Shown here: positions 1-6,998 of the stretch, one piece after another
How the letters are laid out: every line of letters starts with the position of its first letter
Position numbering within the stretch: the first letter of the stretch is position 1
Assembly (NCBI GenBank): GCA_025963815.1
Contig: JAOQAA010000733.1
Span: 1 to 7,196, forward strand
DNA from: Capsulimonas sp.
Lineage (GTDB): Bacteria > Armatimonadota > Armatimonadia > Armatimonadales > Capsulimonadaceae
Direction of reading: 5' to 3'
DNA length: 7,196 nt
The notes under the pieces: model-generated
Told to the model about the DNA's origin: nothing
Database searches by the model: none
What the model saw: only the letters and a program-made list of their open reading frames with translations
Translations under genes and position numbers: made by a program

Positions 1-1322
1 TTGAGGCGCTGATCGAACATACCGATGTCCGCCCCGTGGGAAGCTACTCTTGTTCGAATATCATGGTCAACAAGATCCATGACGCGATGCGCGAGGGCAT
101 GCGCATGTTTCTGCGCAGCGCGCCGCTCGATCCGGACCGCGACGAGCGCCAAGCCTGGATGGGCGACCCTGCGAAAGACGCGGAAAGCGACGCCTACAAC
201 TTCGACGTGGGCGCGTTCTACACAAAGTGGATGGACGATGTGCGCCGCTCGCAGCGCACGGATGGCAGCATTCCGGATGTCGCGATGTACTGGACCATGG
301 GCAACGGCGTGGAATGGCCGAGCGTCTTCACCATCATTCCCGATTGGTATGTCGGTTTTTACGGCGACAATCGCCTGTCACAGCGAAATTACGAGGCGAT
401 GAAACGCTGGGTGCTGGCGATGAAACTCCAGCACGGTCAGCCGGATGGAACCCTGGAAGGCTCAGGCTACGGCGACTGGTGCGATGTCTATTCCATGGAT
501 GGCAAAGGGTCCGACGCTGGAATGACTTCGCATGAGCTCATCTCCACCGCGTATCAATACAACAACATCCGTATCGTTCAGCACACAGCGGAGCGTCTCG
601 GGCGAACCGATGACGCGGCGATGTGGCGCAGTATGGGCGATGCGATGCAAATCGCCTTCATGGCCAAATTCTTCGATCCCAAGACATGCAAGTACACGAG
701 CGAGACGCAGTGCTCCTATGTGCTGCCGCTCGCCTTCGGCCTTACTCCAGCGGATCCGGCGCTGCGCACTAAGATCGTCGAGAATTTGGTGCACGACATC
801 ACGGTCACCCACGACAACCATCTCACGGTCGGCCTGCTCGGCAACCAGTGGCTGCTCCAGGTGCTGAGCCAGAATGGCCGTCCGGATGTCGCCTGGAGCT
901 TAGTGACGCAAACGACCAAGCCGAGCTGGGGCTACATGATCAATTACGGCTCGAACACGATCTGGGAGCGCTGGGACTACGACACGCGGGACCCAGGAAT
1001 GAACAGCGAAGCCCTCTTGATCCAGGCTGGCAACGTGGACGCCTGGTTCTACCAAACCCTGGGTGGGATCAACTACGACCCCGCCAAGCCCGGCTTCGCG
1101 CATATTCTCATCCAGCCGCACATGGCCGGAGACTTAACCTGGGTCAAGTGCCAATTCGATTCGCCGCGCGGCCTCATCGTCTCGAACTGGACGCGCAACA
1201 GCCAAAACGCAACGATGAACGTGACGATCCCCGCCAACACCACGGCGACGGTGACCACGCCTGACGGCGCGGCGCATGAAGTTGGAGCAGGGGATTGGGT
1301 ATTTAAATCACGGGTGAAGTGA
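1..1322 (+). CDS. alpha-L-rhamnosidase, GH78 (5'-truncated by window edge)
   Basis: This is the C-terminal 439 codons of a glycoside hydrolase family 78 enzyme, which releases terminal alpha-L-rhamnose from pectin side chains, rhamnosides or plant glycosides. The frame (codons from position 3) is open to the left edge, and homology-like sequence (HTDVRPVGSYSCSN) lies before the GTG at 36, so that GTG is internal. Seen: the (alpha/alpha)6-barrel signature DERQAWMGD at 141-167, whose Glu (144-146) matches the family's general acid; SNTIWERWD near 951-977, whose Glu (966-968) matches the general base; and a C-terminal beta domain from about 1050 (GGINYDPAKPGFAHILIQP). The usual DCPQR stretch just before DER reads LDPDR here. 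The N-terminal beta domains and any signal peptide lie outside the window. It converges with the minus-strand operon ending near 1345. The family call is firm; the exact substrate is unknown. Confidence 0.95.
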   Translation, partial: EALIEHTDVRPVGSYSCSNIMVNKIHDAMREGMRMFLRSAPLDPDRDERQAWMGDPAKDAESDAYNFDVGAFYTKWMDDVRRSQRTDGSIPDVAMYWTMGNGVEWPSVFTIIPDWYVGFYGDNRLSQRNYEAMKRWVLAMKLQHGQPDGTLEGSGYGDWCDVYSMDGKGSDAGMTSHELISTAYQYNNIRIVQHTAERLGRTDDAAMWRSMGDAMQIAFMAKFFDPKTCKYTSETQCSYVLPLAFGLTPADPALRTKIVENLVHDITVTHDNHLTVGLLGNQWLLQVLSQNGRPDVAWSLVTQTTKPSWGYMINYGSNTIWERWDYDTRDPGMNSEALLIQAGNVDAWFYQTLGGINYDPAKPGFAHILIQPHMAGDLTWVKCQFDSPRGLIVSNWTRNSQNATMNVTIPANTTATVTTPDGAAHEVGAGDWVFKSRVK

Positions 1323-1344
1323 TAGTATATTTTGCTAATCGATA

Positions 1345-1481
1345 TCCTGCGCGAGCGGTCTGCTCCACGGTCGCTGGAGTGGCGCCGGTCTCGGCGGCCA
1401 GCGCGGTCAGCGTCTCGGGACCGTGCTGCCGATGTTGCCCATGCCGATGATTCCGATGGTCATTTTCTTCGTAGTATTCAT
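1345..1481 (-). pseudogene. remnant of F420/NADP-oxidoreductase-type Rossmann gene
   Basis: The minus strand from ATG 1481 encodes MNTTKKMTIGIIGMGNIGST, a typical N-terminal NADP-binding GxGxxG segment of the NADPH-dependent F420 reductase / F420_oxidored-like family. The frame then breaks and stops at TGA 1407-1409. One frame over, 1345-1419 reads PETLTALAAETGATPATVEQTARAG. In intact relatives this segment follows about 18 residues later, after an ANSRG-type strand. The simplest reading is an internal deletion of roughly 50-55 bp with a frameshift near 1420, plus loss of everything after ARAG at about 1345. A weak purine-rich ribosome site (AAAGAGAG, 1490-1497) and a 30-bp gap after the oxidoreductase stop suggest it was once the third gene of that operon. 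Family assignment is by recognition of short motifs only. A 24-residue peptide could still be translated, but no function is expected. Confidence 0.75.
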
Positions 1482-1511
1482 GGCGAATGCTCTCTTTCTA
1501 GCTGTGAAAAG

Positions 1512-2495
1512 TCACGAATTGACGTCCGCGATGATATCAAAGGATCTCAGCCGCTTTTCGGGGTCGAAAATGTCCGAGACGATCATGAGCTCATCGGCGT
1601 TGGTCCGCTCGATCATGCTCTGGATCCCATTCCGGACAGTCTCGGGGCTTCCGATGACGCTGCAGGCCAGCATCTGCGACGCCTGAGCCCTCTCATGCGG
1701 CGACCAGTAGCTCTCGATGTCATCGATAGGCGGCTGCATCAAATTGCGCGCGCCTCTGAATATGTCGGCAAACGACATCTGCTGCGACGTCGCCAGCCGG
1801 CGGGCCTCCTGATCGCTTTCAGCCGCAATCACGTTGATCCCGACCATCACATAGGGTGCACTCAGCTGCGCTGAAGGCTTGAAGCCCTCGCGATATATCC
1901 TGATGGCCATATCGAGCGCCTGCGGCGCGAAGTGGGAAGCAAACCCATAAGGAAGGCCCATCTCGGCTGCCAGCTGCGCCCCAAACGTGCTCGAACCCAG
2001 GATCCACAGCGGGATGTTTGTGCCGGAACCCGGTACTGCCTCAATCCTCTGACCCGGTTGAACGGCGCCGAGGAACGCTTGCAGCTCCAATACATCCTGC
2101 GGGAAGTGATCGGAGTTGCTCGGATCGCGGCGCAGCGCCCGCAGCGCCATCTGGTCCGTGCCGGGCGCCCGGCCCAGTCCAAGATCAATACGCCCGGGGA
2201 ACAGCGTGGCCAAAGTGCCGAATTGCTCCGCAATCACATACGGAGCGTGGTTCGGCAGCATGATGCCGCCTGATCCAACGCGGATGGTTGTCGTTCCCGC
2301 CGCGATGTGCTGGATGACAAGCGAAGTCGCCGCGGTCGTGACGGTGGGCATGTTGTGATGCTCGGCAACCCACAACCTCTGGTATCCCCGAGTTTCCGCG
2401 TGACGAGCGAGGTCTCTCGCCTCGTCGAGTGCGGTACGCCGATCACTTCCCTGTCGCACTCTTCCAAGTTCAAGAATCGATAGTTTTGTCATCAT
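1512..2495 (-). CDS. LLM class flavin-dependent oxidoreductase (MsnO8 / YhbW-like)
   Basis: A 327-residue cytosolic TIM-barrel enzyme of the bacterial luciferase-like family. Members oxidise or reduce small organic substrates with FMNH2 or, in some clades, coenzyme F420. Seen in order: an N-terminal SILELGRV strand, WVAEHHN (residues 42-48), [12 protein letters not shown] (74-85), [15 protein letters not shown] (100-114), [14 protein letters not shown] (163-176) and the C-terminal [11 protein letters not shown] (281-291). These are hallmarks of the group containing E. coli YhbW and MsnO8-type proteins, and the length is normal. Start: ATG 2495 follows AAGGA (2504-2508) with 8-nt spacing; a second ATG follows immediately. 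The start lies inside the end of the upstream regulator gene (26-bp overlap), so the two are probably cotranscribed and translationally coupled. The F420-type oxidoreductase remnant just downstream hints at cofactor recycling but does not prove F420 use. The true substrate cannot be read from the sequence. Confidence 0.95.
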   Translation of the reverse strand: MMTKLSILELGRVRQGSDRRTALDEARDLARHAETRGYQRLWVAEHHNMPTVTTAATSLVIQHIAAGTTTIRVGSGGIMLPNHAPYVIAEQFGTLATLFPGRIDLGLGRAPGTDQMALRALRRDPSNSDHFPQDVLELQAFLGAVQPGQRIEAVPGSGTNIPLWILGSSTFGAQLAAEMGLPYGFASHFAPQALDMAIRIYREGFKPSAQLSAPYVMVGINVIAAESDQEARRLATSQQMSFADIFRGARNLMQPPIDDIESYWSPHERAQASQMLACSVIGSPETVRNGIQSMIERTNADELMIVSDIFDPEKRLRSFDIIADVNS

Positions 2496-3066
2496 CTCGT
2501 TCGTCCTTTTGTTGCAGACCTGTCACGCAGTCCGTTGCTTCTGGCCAAGCGTGTTCGTCGGCAGTTGAGTTGGGAGCTTGGGCCGAAGAGGGTCTTCCTA
2601 GCCCGTTCAAGGTGTCACGAAACTCCGCAAGGTCTTTATTGGAGAGATTGCAGAGACGGCAAGCCGGTGTTTCAATCTTTTCAGGGATCGAGCACGCCGC
2701 CTCGCGTAGCGCCTCGCCAGCTGTAGTAAGATCGATCAGAACGCGGCGTTCGTCTCGCGCGTCTCGCGTTCGTGTGACCAATCCCGCGCTTTCAAGGCGC
2801 TTCAAGAGGGGCGTCAGCGTTCCGTTGTCCATACCGAGTTCAAGCCCTAAATCCCCCACGGTGCGTGGGGTGTTGTCGTAGAGAGTGAGCATGACGAGGA
2901 ACTGTGGGTAGGTCAGCCCCAAAGGCTCTAAGAAGGGACGGTGGAGGCGGATCAGCCGGCTGGCGGCGCCGTACAGCGCGAACGAAAGCTGCCGCCCCAC
3001 TCGGCGCCACTCCTCGGTCTCTCGCGTCGTGGTTTTCCCGGATTTGTCAGCGGTATCGTTTTTCAT
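2470..3066 (-). CDS. MarR family transcriptional regulator, OhrR-like without sensing Cys
   Basis: A 198-residue winged-helix repressor. Seen: helix 1 [20 protein letters not shown] (residues 25-44 from the ATG), [14 protein letters not shown], recognition helix [20 protein letters not shown] and wing [14 protein letters not shown]. This is the OhrR pattern. In Bacillus subtilis OhrR the helix-1 motif is QLCF with peroxide-reactive Cys15; here it is QLSF (Ser28). The Tyr29 equivalent is His42, while the ITYPQY Tyr is kept (Tyr53). Other cysteines are 125, 136, 139 and 180. The protein is about 40-50 residues longer than usual: a polar N-terminal extension of about 18 residues and a C-terminal tail from about 157. 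Start: I prefer ATG 3066 to the adjacent TTG 3069. No clear ribosome site is visible and the promoter abuts the start, so the mRNA may be leaderless. It probably represses itself and the LLM gene through the palindrome at 3073-3098. The inducing signal is unknown. Confidence 0.93.
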   Translation of the reverse strand: MKNDTADKSGKTTTRETEEWRRVGRQLSFALYGAASRLIRLHRPFLEPLGLTYPQFLVMLTLYDNTPRTVGDLGLELGMDNGTLTPLLKRLESAGLVTRTRDARDERRVLIDLTTAGEALREAACSIPEKIETPACRLCNLSNKDLAEFRDTLNGLGRPSSAQAPNSTADEHAWPEATDCVTGLQQKDERDDDKTIDS

Positions 3067-3072
3067 CAAGGT

Positions 3073-3098
3073 TTATTATGTAGTGCACTATATAATAA
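3073..3098. promoter_or_regulatory. palindromic operator, probable MarR/OhrR-type binding site
   Basis: A 26-bp inverted repeat without spacer: the plus-strand left half is TTATTATGTAGTG and the right half is CACTATATAATAA. The halves are complementary at 12 of 13 positions, with one mismatch (3080 against 3091). AT-rich palindromes of this size in front of the regulator's own gene are typical MarR/OhrR operators. It covers the -10 box, the whole spacer and the edge of the -35 box, so occupancy would mean repression. Binding by the adjacent regulator is inferred from position. Confidence 0.75.
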
Positions 3099-3103
3099 GT
3101 CAA
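3075..3103 (-). promoter_or_regulatory. sigma-70-type promoter of the marR-LLM operon
   Basis: On the minus strand a -35 box TTGACT (3098-3103) is followed, after exactly 17 bp, by a -10 box CATAAT (3075-3080), five of six matches to consensus in each. The -10 ends 8 nt before ATG 3066, so transcription should begin at or within a couple of bases of that ATG, which would make the transcript leaderless. The spacer is filled by the palindromic operator, so a bound regulator would block RNA polymerase directly. Confidence 0.75.
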
Positions 3104-3159
3104 CAGATAAAGGAAATAGTCAGTGATTAGACACTCTTAGTGGAAAGGAAGAATCGGCC

Positions 3160-3303
3160 TCTGCCTCCAGATTCGGCCCCCAACCCCCAATCCTGGGGGA
3201 AGAGTCTGTCGTTAGCTCTCTGTAAGCTTTACGAAAGGCAGTAAGCGCCTGTGCAAAAATCTTCCCCCAGGATTGGGGGTTGGGGGCCGAAACCGGAGGC
3301 GGA
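3160..3303. repeat. long inverted repeat, REPIN/MITE-like intergenic element
   Basis: Two arms, 3160-3203 and 3260-3303, are inverted copies around a 56-bp spacer. The inner 32 bp (3172-3203 against 3260-3291) are perfectly complementary; the outer 12 bp pair with two mismatches (3171/3292, 3169/3294) and one G-T wobble (3162/3301). Each arm holds CCCCCAA repeated in tandem and a small hairpin of its own: CCCCCA, four-base loop, TGGGGG (3184-3199 and 3264-3279). Two hairpin units in inverted orientation is the arrangement of REPINs; a MITE with long terminal repeats is the alternative. No convincing target-site duplication is visible and there is no coding capacity. It lies between the operon promoter and the end of the large glycan gene. 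Confidence 0.85.
3255..3279 (-). terminator. probable intrinsic terminator of the GH18-CE4-GT2 gene
   Basis: Read on the minus strand, a 6-bp GC-rich stem (CCCCCA / TGGGGG, loop ATCC, 3264-3279) is followed by AAGA and then TTTTT (3255-3259), 36 bp past the stop codon of the large gene. The four-base gap before the T run is not ideal. In RNA the hairpin would compete with pairing to the other repeat arm. It is part of the inverted-repeat element, so the gene seems to use the repeat as its terminator. Confidence 0.5.
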
Positions 3304-3315
3304 TTTTAGGACATC

Positions 3316-6300
3316 CTAATGCGGAACTTTGGGCGCGTCTTCGCTCTTGGGTGTGGTGACTGTGCCTTTGCGTTCCAATTTCCCCCAGCCGACGCGTTTG
3401 CCGAACAGAGCGGAGCGCAGCGATTTCAAAATCACGACGTACATCAGTTGTCGGTAGGCGAAGCGCTGCAAGGGGAGCCAGGCAATCAGACGCTTGTCCT
3501 CGCGGTCCAGATGGAAGGCGAGGGCGGCGCCAGCCATCTCCACGGTGGAGAAGACAGCCCAGTAGCCGAGGAGCATGATCAGGTTTGTGTGGTCCGTGGT
3601 CGGCTTGACGACGAATTGCGTGAAGATTGCCCAGAGTATGCCGATATCGACCAGCGGTGCGATCGCCTGGAACACGATTTGATAGAGCCAGAGCGACGGC
3701 ATGGCGACTGTGCCCAGGGCGCCGTAGCGTTTGTTGCCGAACGCGTCGCGGTGCTTCCAGAGGCATTGCAGGGTGCCGAAGGCCCAGCGGTAGCGCTGCT
3801 TGATCAGGTCTTTCCAGCCGTCCGGCGCTTCGGTGTAGGCGAGGGCGTCGTTGTCGGTGACGATCTTGTAGCCGAGCTTGCGGACTTTTAATGTCAGGTC
3901 CGTATCTTCGGCCAGAGTCTGCGAAGAATAAAGGCCGGCGAGCACGACGGCGTCGCGCCGCCACGCGCCGACCGCGCCGGGGACGACAGTGATGCAGTTC
4001 AGCAGGTCGAAGGCGCGGCGGTCGAAGTTCTGGCTCGTGATGTACTCCACGGCCTGCCAGATCGTCCAGGCGTTCTTACGATTGCCGACTTTGACATTGC
4101 CTGACACGGCCCCGATCTGTGGATCGGCGAAATGGCGGACCAGATTGCCGATGGTCGCAGGCGTGAAGACCGTGTCGGCGTCGAGGGCGACGATGATCTC
4201 ACCCCCGCATTGCTGGATACCCAGGTTGAGCGCCGATGCCTTGCCTCCGTTGGGCTTGCTGATGACCTGAACCTGTGTGCTATGGCCGTACGCTGCGCGG
4301 ACGACGTCGGCGGTGCCGTCTTTTGAGCCGTCGTCCACGACTAGGATGTCCAGGCGCGGATAATCGCTCGCCAGCAGCGTCGCGATAGTTTTGTTCACGA
4401 CCTTCGCCTCGTTGTAGGCGGCGATAATGACGCTCACTGAGGGAAGGAAATCGGGGACGAATATTCGGACTTTCTCCCGTCGCGCCTGCACGGTCGCCAG
4501 CGCGCCCATAATGACGATGCGCCCGATACCCAGGAAAATCGCCGTCAGGAACAAGACCGTCAGGACGTTTCCGACGACATAAGTCGCGTAGATGAACGCA
4601 CGGTTGATATCAGCCGTGATCCGCTGTTTGGGCGAGATCGCGGGGAAGACCTGATCGCGTGTGCGTCCCATGATCTGTGAGACGGTGACGAAGCTGTATC
4701 CCTGCTTCCGCAGTCCTTCGATGATCCGCGGCAGCGCCTTGATCGTCTCGGCGCGCGTGGTTCCGCCGGCGTCGTGCAGGAGCACGCAGTTGCCGTCATC
4801 CGCATGGTTCAGTACGAACGGGACGATCTGCTCGGATTTGATGCCTGGCTTCCAGTCGGTCGGGTCGATCTGTTCTCCGATAAATACATAGCCGAGTTTG
4901 TGCGCCTGAAGGATCGGGTCCAGGTCGGCGGGAGTGCTGGGCTCCGAGTCCGCGCGGTTCGGCGCGCGGAAGAGAGTGGTCATATGTCCTGTCAGCGCTT
5001 CGATCACACGCTGGGTGGCGTCCATCTCTAATTTGATGCGCGGCGTGGAGATCTGGTCGATCTCGGGATGCGTGAACGAATGGTTTCCGATCTCCATCCC
5101 TTCGTTCCACTCGAGTGTCAACAGGCTGGGATTAGCCTGCGCATTTTCGCCCACGACAAAGAATGTCGCGGGAACGTGATAGCGATGCAGGATCGCAAGA
5201 ATCTGGGGCGTCCAGCGCGGATCGGGGCCGTCATCGAAGGTCAAAGCGATCTTCTTGTAAAGAGGACCAGTGTTTTTGCCGGTCGTCTGGTCCACAAGGC
5301 CCGTACGCTGGATGACGTACTGCGAGGGATAGCGACTGAACTTTTCACCCACGATCAGGTGGGTCTTGGGATCTACCGTCAGATCGCGCTGACCCTTTGT
5401 GGGCGACTGCTTGATGTAAAGCACGTCCCCCTGGCCGATAAAGCCCGTACCAAAGTAATTGTACGTGACGTCGGTGAGCTTTCGGATATCGAAGCTCTCA
5501 CCAAGAGCGGGGCGATCGTGATTGAAGTAGGTCCAGAGGCTGGGGTCTTCCGAACCCAGTCGCCAGAGCGCGTCGCCGAGGAGATGGCGGCGCTCGCCGG
5601 CGATCACTTTGTTGTAGGCGCTGGCGGCGTCCTCCAGCCAGACCTTGTGCGCGATCTCTTTGTCTCCCTGGCCGTTCGAGTCGTCGTAATAGGTGAAGTA
5701 AGGGCTTAGCGTGTCGCGGTCGATCTTGATCACGCCGTCCTCGCCGTCCTGGGAATCCTTGGCGGTCTGACAGGCTTGTTCGAACGAGACGTCCTGCGGA
5801 GACGTGCTTCCGGCGGCCCAGTCGTAGCCATAATTGGCGATCCCGAGCACGACCTTATCGGCGGGAACCTGTGTCAGGAAATCGTCCAGCTGCGCCTGAA
5901 ACCAGTCCCAGGAGGCGAGGGGGCCGTCGTGCGTGCCGTCCCCGTGCTCGTCGTAGATCATTGGGATCACAAAGTCACAGCATTTGGCGAGTGTCGGCAG
6001 ATCGTAGGAGGCGCTGTCGAGCTGGATATCCTGGGTCACGAGCAGGCCCAGCGGATGGAACACGGCGCCGAGTTCCGTCATGAAGGCCGTCAAGCCGTTT
6101 TCATCGTCCGCGCTGTCGGTCTCGAAGTCGATGTTCACGCCCTGGTACTTGTTCTGAATGACAAAGGCGCGCAGCTTTTCGATCATCGCCGCGCGCTTTT
6201 TGGGATCGGTGACCAGCGCATGGACCCATTCGCCGCGAAACTCGCCTTCGCTTGCGTTTTGTACGACGGGGATAATGGGGACGCCGTGGCTGCGGGCAAG

Positions 6301-6921
6301 ACGGATGGCTTCGTCGTCATACGTCTCGCCCAACGTGACCTGGGTTCCTCCGGAGCGCGTGGAGATATCGCGCGTCACGTTGATGTCCGATCCCTGAGGA
6401 TTGATCTCGATCCATACCGGCATTAAGTGCGTCGTTTGATCGATATGTTCGCGCAGGGAGTCGATGCTGCTTTTTTCGTAGTTGACATAAAACGCCGCGC
6501 GTACGGGGCCTCGAACGTGGCCCGGAGCGATGGCGGCCGCCGGGATGGGGGTGATGGCGTGTTCACCCTTGATCGTGGCGCGCAGTCGGCGCTGTGCTTC
6601 CTGGACACCGGCGTCGCGACGCAAAACCGCGCGCAGGACTCGGGACCGCAGGTCGCCGGGCTGCTTGACGCCGCTTACCGCAGGATGCTGGGCGGCCGCG
6701 AGGTGCATCTGTTCGCCCAGACTGCGCAGTCCCTTGGGCGACGCCGCCCCGCCGATCGGCGAGGCGATCATCACGGGGTTGCCGGCGATACTAAAGAGAA
6801 ATACGCCTGCTCCCAGAACGCAGAAGAGTGCGAGGGCGTACATCAGAAAGGAAAGTACGCCGCCACGGCGCTGGGATTCGTCGTAGAAGATCGGTTTTTG
6901 CTGCGAATCGGGTGTGCTCAA
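3316..6921 (-). CDS. trifunctional membrane protein: GH18 hydrolase, NodB deacetylase, GT2 synthase
   Basis: 1201 residues. Transmembrane helix about 22-47; linker with a charged, possibly coiled-coil stretch about 90-120. GH18 domain about 140-500: GVNIDFE with Asp265/Glu267, MIYDEH, GIANYGYDW. CE4/NodB deacetylase about 555-755: TFDDGPD (Asp563, Asp564), NHSFTH (His614, His618), RAP (Arg652), DPTDW (686-690), LLHD (His716), so all five motifs are intact. Helix about 774-806. GT2 domain about 826-1060: VVDDGS (863-864), DAD (914-916), AEDTD (1005-1008), QRYRW (1042-1046), the pattern of processive synthases such as PgaC/IcaA, chitin and hyaluronan synthases. C-terminal helices about 1072-1103 and 1110-1137. 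Expected topology: GT2 in the cytoplasm, GH18 and deacetylase outside. Inferred role: make, export, deacetylate and trim a beta-linked N-acetylglucosamine-type polymer. Start is TTG 6921 with GGAG (6927-6930) five bases away; the first internal Met (27) is inside the helix. The polymer itself is not proven. Confidence 0.97.
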   Translation of the reverse strand: MSTPDSQQKPIFYDESQRRGGVLSFLMYALALFCVLGAGVFLFSIAGNPVMIASPIGGAASPKGLRSLGEQMHLAAAQHPAVSGVKQPGDLRSRVLRAVLRRDAGVQEAQRRLRATIKGEHAITPIPAAAIAPGHVRGPVRAAFYVNYEKSSIDSLREHIDQTTHLMPVWIEINPQGSDINVTRDISTRSGGTQVTLGETYDDEAIRLARSHGVPIIPVVQNASEGEFRGEWVHALVTDPKKRAAMIEKLRAFVIQNKYQGVNIDFETDSADDENGLTAFMTELGAVFHPLGLLVTQDIQLDSASYDLPTLAKCCDFVIPMIYDEHGDGTHDGPLASWDWFQAQLDDFLTQVPADKVVLGIANYGYDWAAGSTSPQDVSFEQACQTAKDSQDGEDGVIKIDRDTLSPYFTYYDDSNGQGDKEIAHKVWLEDAASAYNKVIAGERRHLLGDALWRLGSEDPSLWTYFNHDRPALGESFDIRKLTDVTYNYFGTGFIGQGDVLYIKQSPTKGQRDLTVDPKTHLIVGEKFSRYPSQYVIQRTGLVDQTTGKNTGPLYKKIALTFDDGPDPRWTPQILAILHRYHVPATFFVVGENAQANPSLLTLEWNEGMEIGNHSFTHPEIDQISTPRIKLEMDATQRVIEALTGHMTTLFRAPNRADSEPSTPADLDPILQAHKLGYVFIGEQIDPTDWKPGIKSEQIVPFVLNHADDGNCVLLHDAGGTTRAETIKALPRIIEGLRKQGYSFVTVSQIMGRTRDQVFPAISPKQRITADINRAFIYATYVVGNVLTVLFLTAIFLGIGRIVIMGALATVQARREKVRIFVPDFLPSVSVIIAAYNEAKVVNKTIATLLASDYPRLDILVVDDGSKDGTADVVRAAYGHSTQVQVISKPNGGKASALNLGIQQCGGEIIVALDADTVFTPATIGNLVRHFADPQIGAVSGNVKVGNRKNAWTIWQAVEYITSQNFDRRAFDLLNCITVVPGAVGAWRRDAVVLAGLYSSQTLAEDTDLTLKVRKLGYKIVTDNDALAYTEAPDGWKDLIKQRYRWAFGTLQCLWKHRDAFGNKRYGALGTVAMPSLWLYQIVFQAIAPLVDIGILWAIFTQFVVKPTTDHTNLIMLLGYWAVFSTVEMAGAALAFHLDREDKRLIAWLPLQRFAYRQLMYVVILKSLRSALFGKRVGWGKLERKGTVTTPKSEDAPKVPH

Positions 6922-6935
6922 GTCGGCTCCATCAT
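6918..6935 (-). other. five-codon upstream mini-ORF overlapping the TTG start
   Basis: ATG ATG GAG CCG ACT TGA starts at 6935, and its stop TGA shares two bases with the TTG start of the 1201-residue protein. The GGAG used by the large gene lies inside it. Such an overlap could permit termination-reinitiation coupling, but the mini-ORF has no clear ribosome site of its own and may be chance. Confidence 0.25.
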
Positions 6936-6998
6936 TGGCGCTCAGAAAATCATAAGTGTCGAAAACGGCGAAATTGGGGAGAGCGCCGGCCCTATTGG

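Noticed and set aside
36..38. GTG as the start of the rhamnosidase
   Set aside because: The same frame is open and homology-like upstream to the window edge (HTDVRP), no ribosome site precedes it, and the catalytic domain would lose its N-terminal part; it is an internal codon.
1307..1335. Terminator for the rhamnosidase: ATCAC/GTGAT stem followed by a short T stretch
   Set aside because: Only a weak 5-bp AT-containing stem overlapping the stop codon, with a broken T run; not enough to call.
1332..1874. Plus-strand 180-codon frame
   Set aside because: It is antisense to the LLM oxidoreductase and the minus-strand gene remnant, both of which have clear family motifs.
2750..2775. Short direct repeat of TCTCGCG/TTCG type in the regulator gene
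   Set aside because: It encodes the conserved Arg/Asp-rich wing of the MarR domain; codon repetition explains it.
3264..3302. G-quadruplex from the G-runs of the right repeat arm
   Set aside because: Only two G5 runs are adjacent, the next runs are GG; the perfect inverted repeat explains the G/C runs better.
3212..3964. Minus-strand 250-codon frame overlapping the glycosyltransferase end and the inverted repeat
   Set aside because: It is out of frame with the GT2 domain, which carries all catalytic motifs in the main frame; the translation is Arg/Pro-rich shadow sequence.
5068..6426. Two long plus-strand open frames (213 and 216 codons) opposite the large gene
   Set aside because: They lie antisense to well-conserved GH18 and deacetylase coding sequence, show no recognisable domain and have the composition expected of a GC-rich antisense frame.
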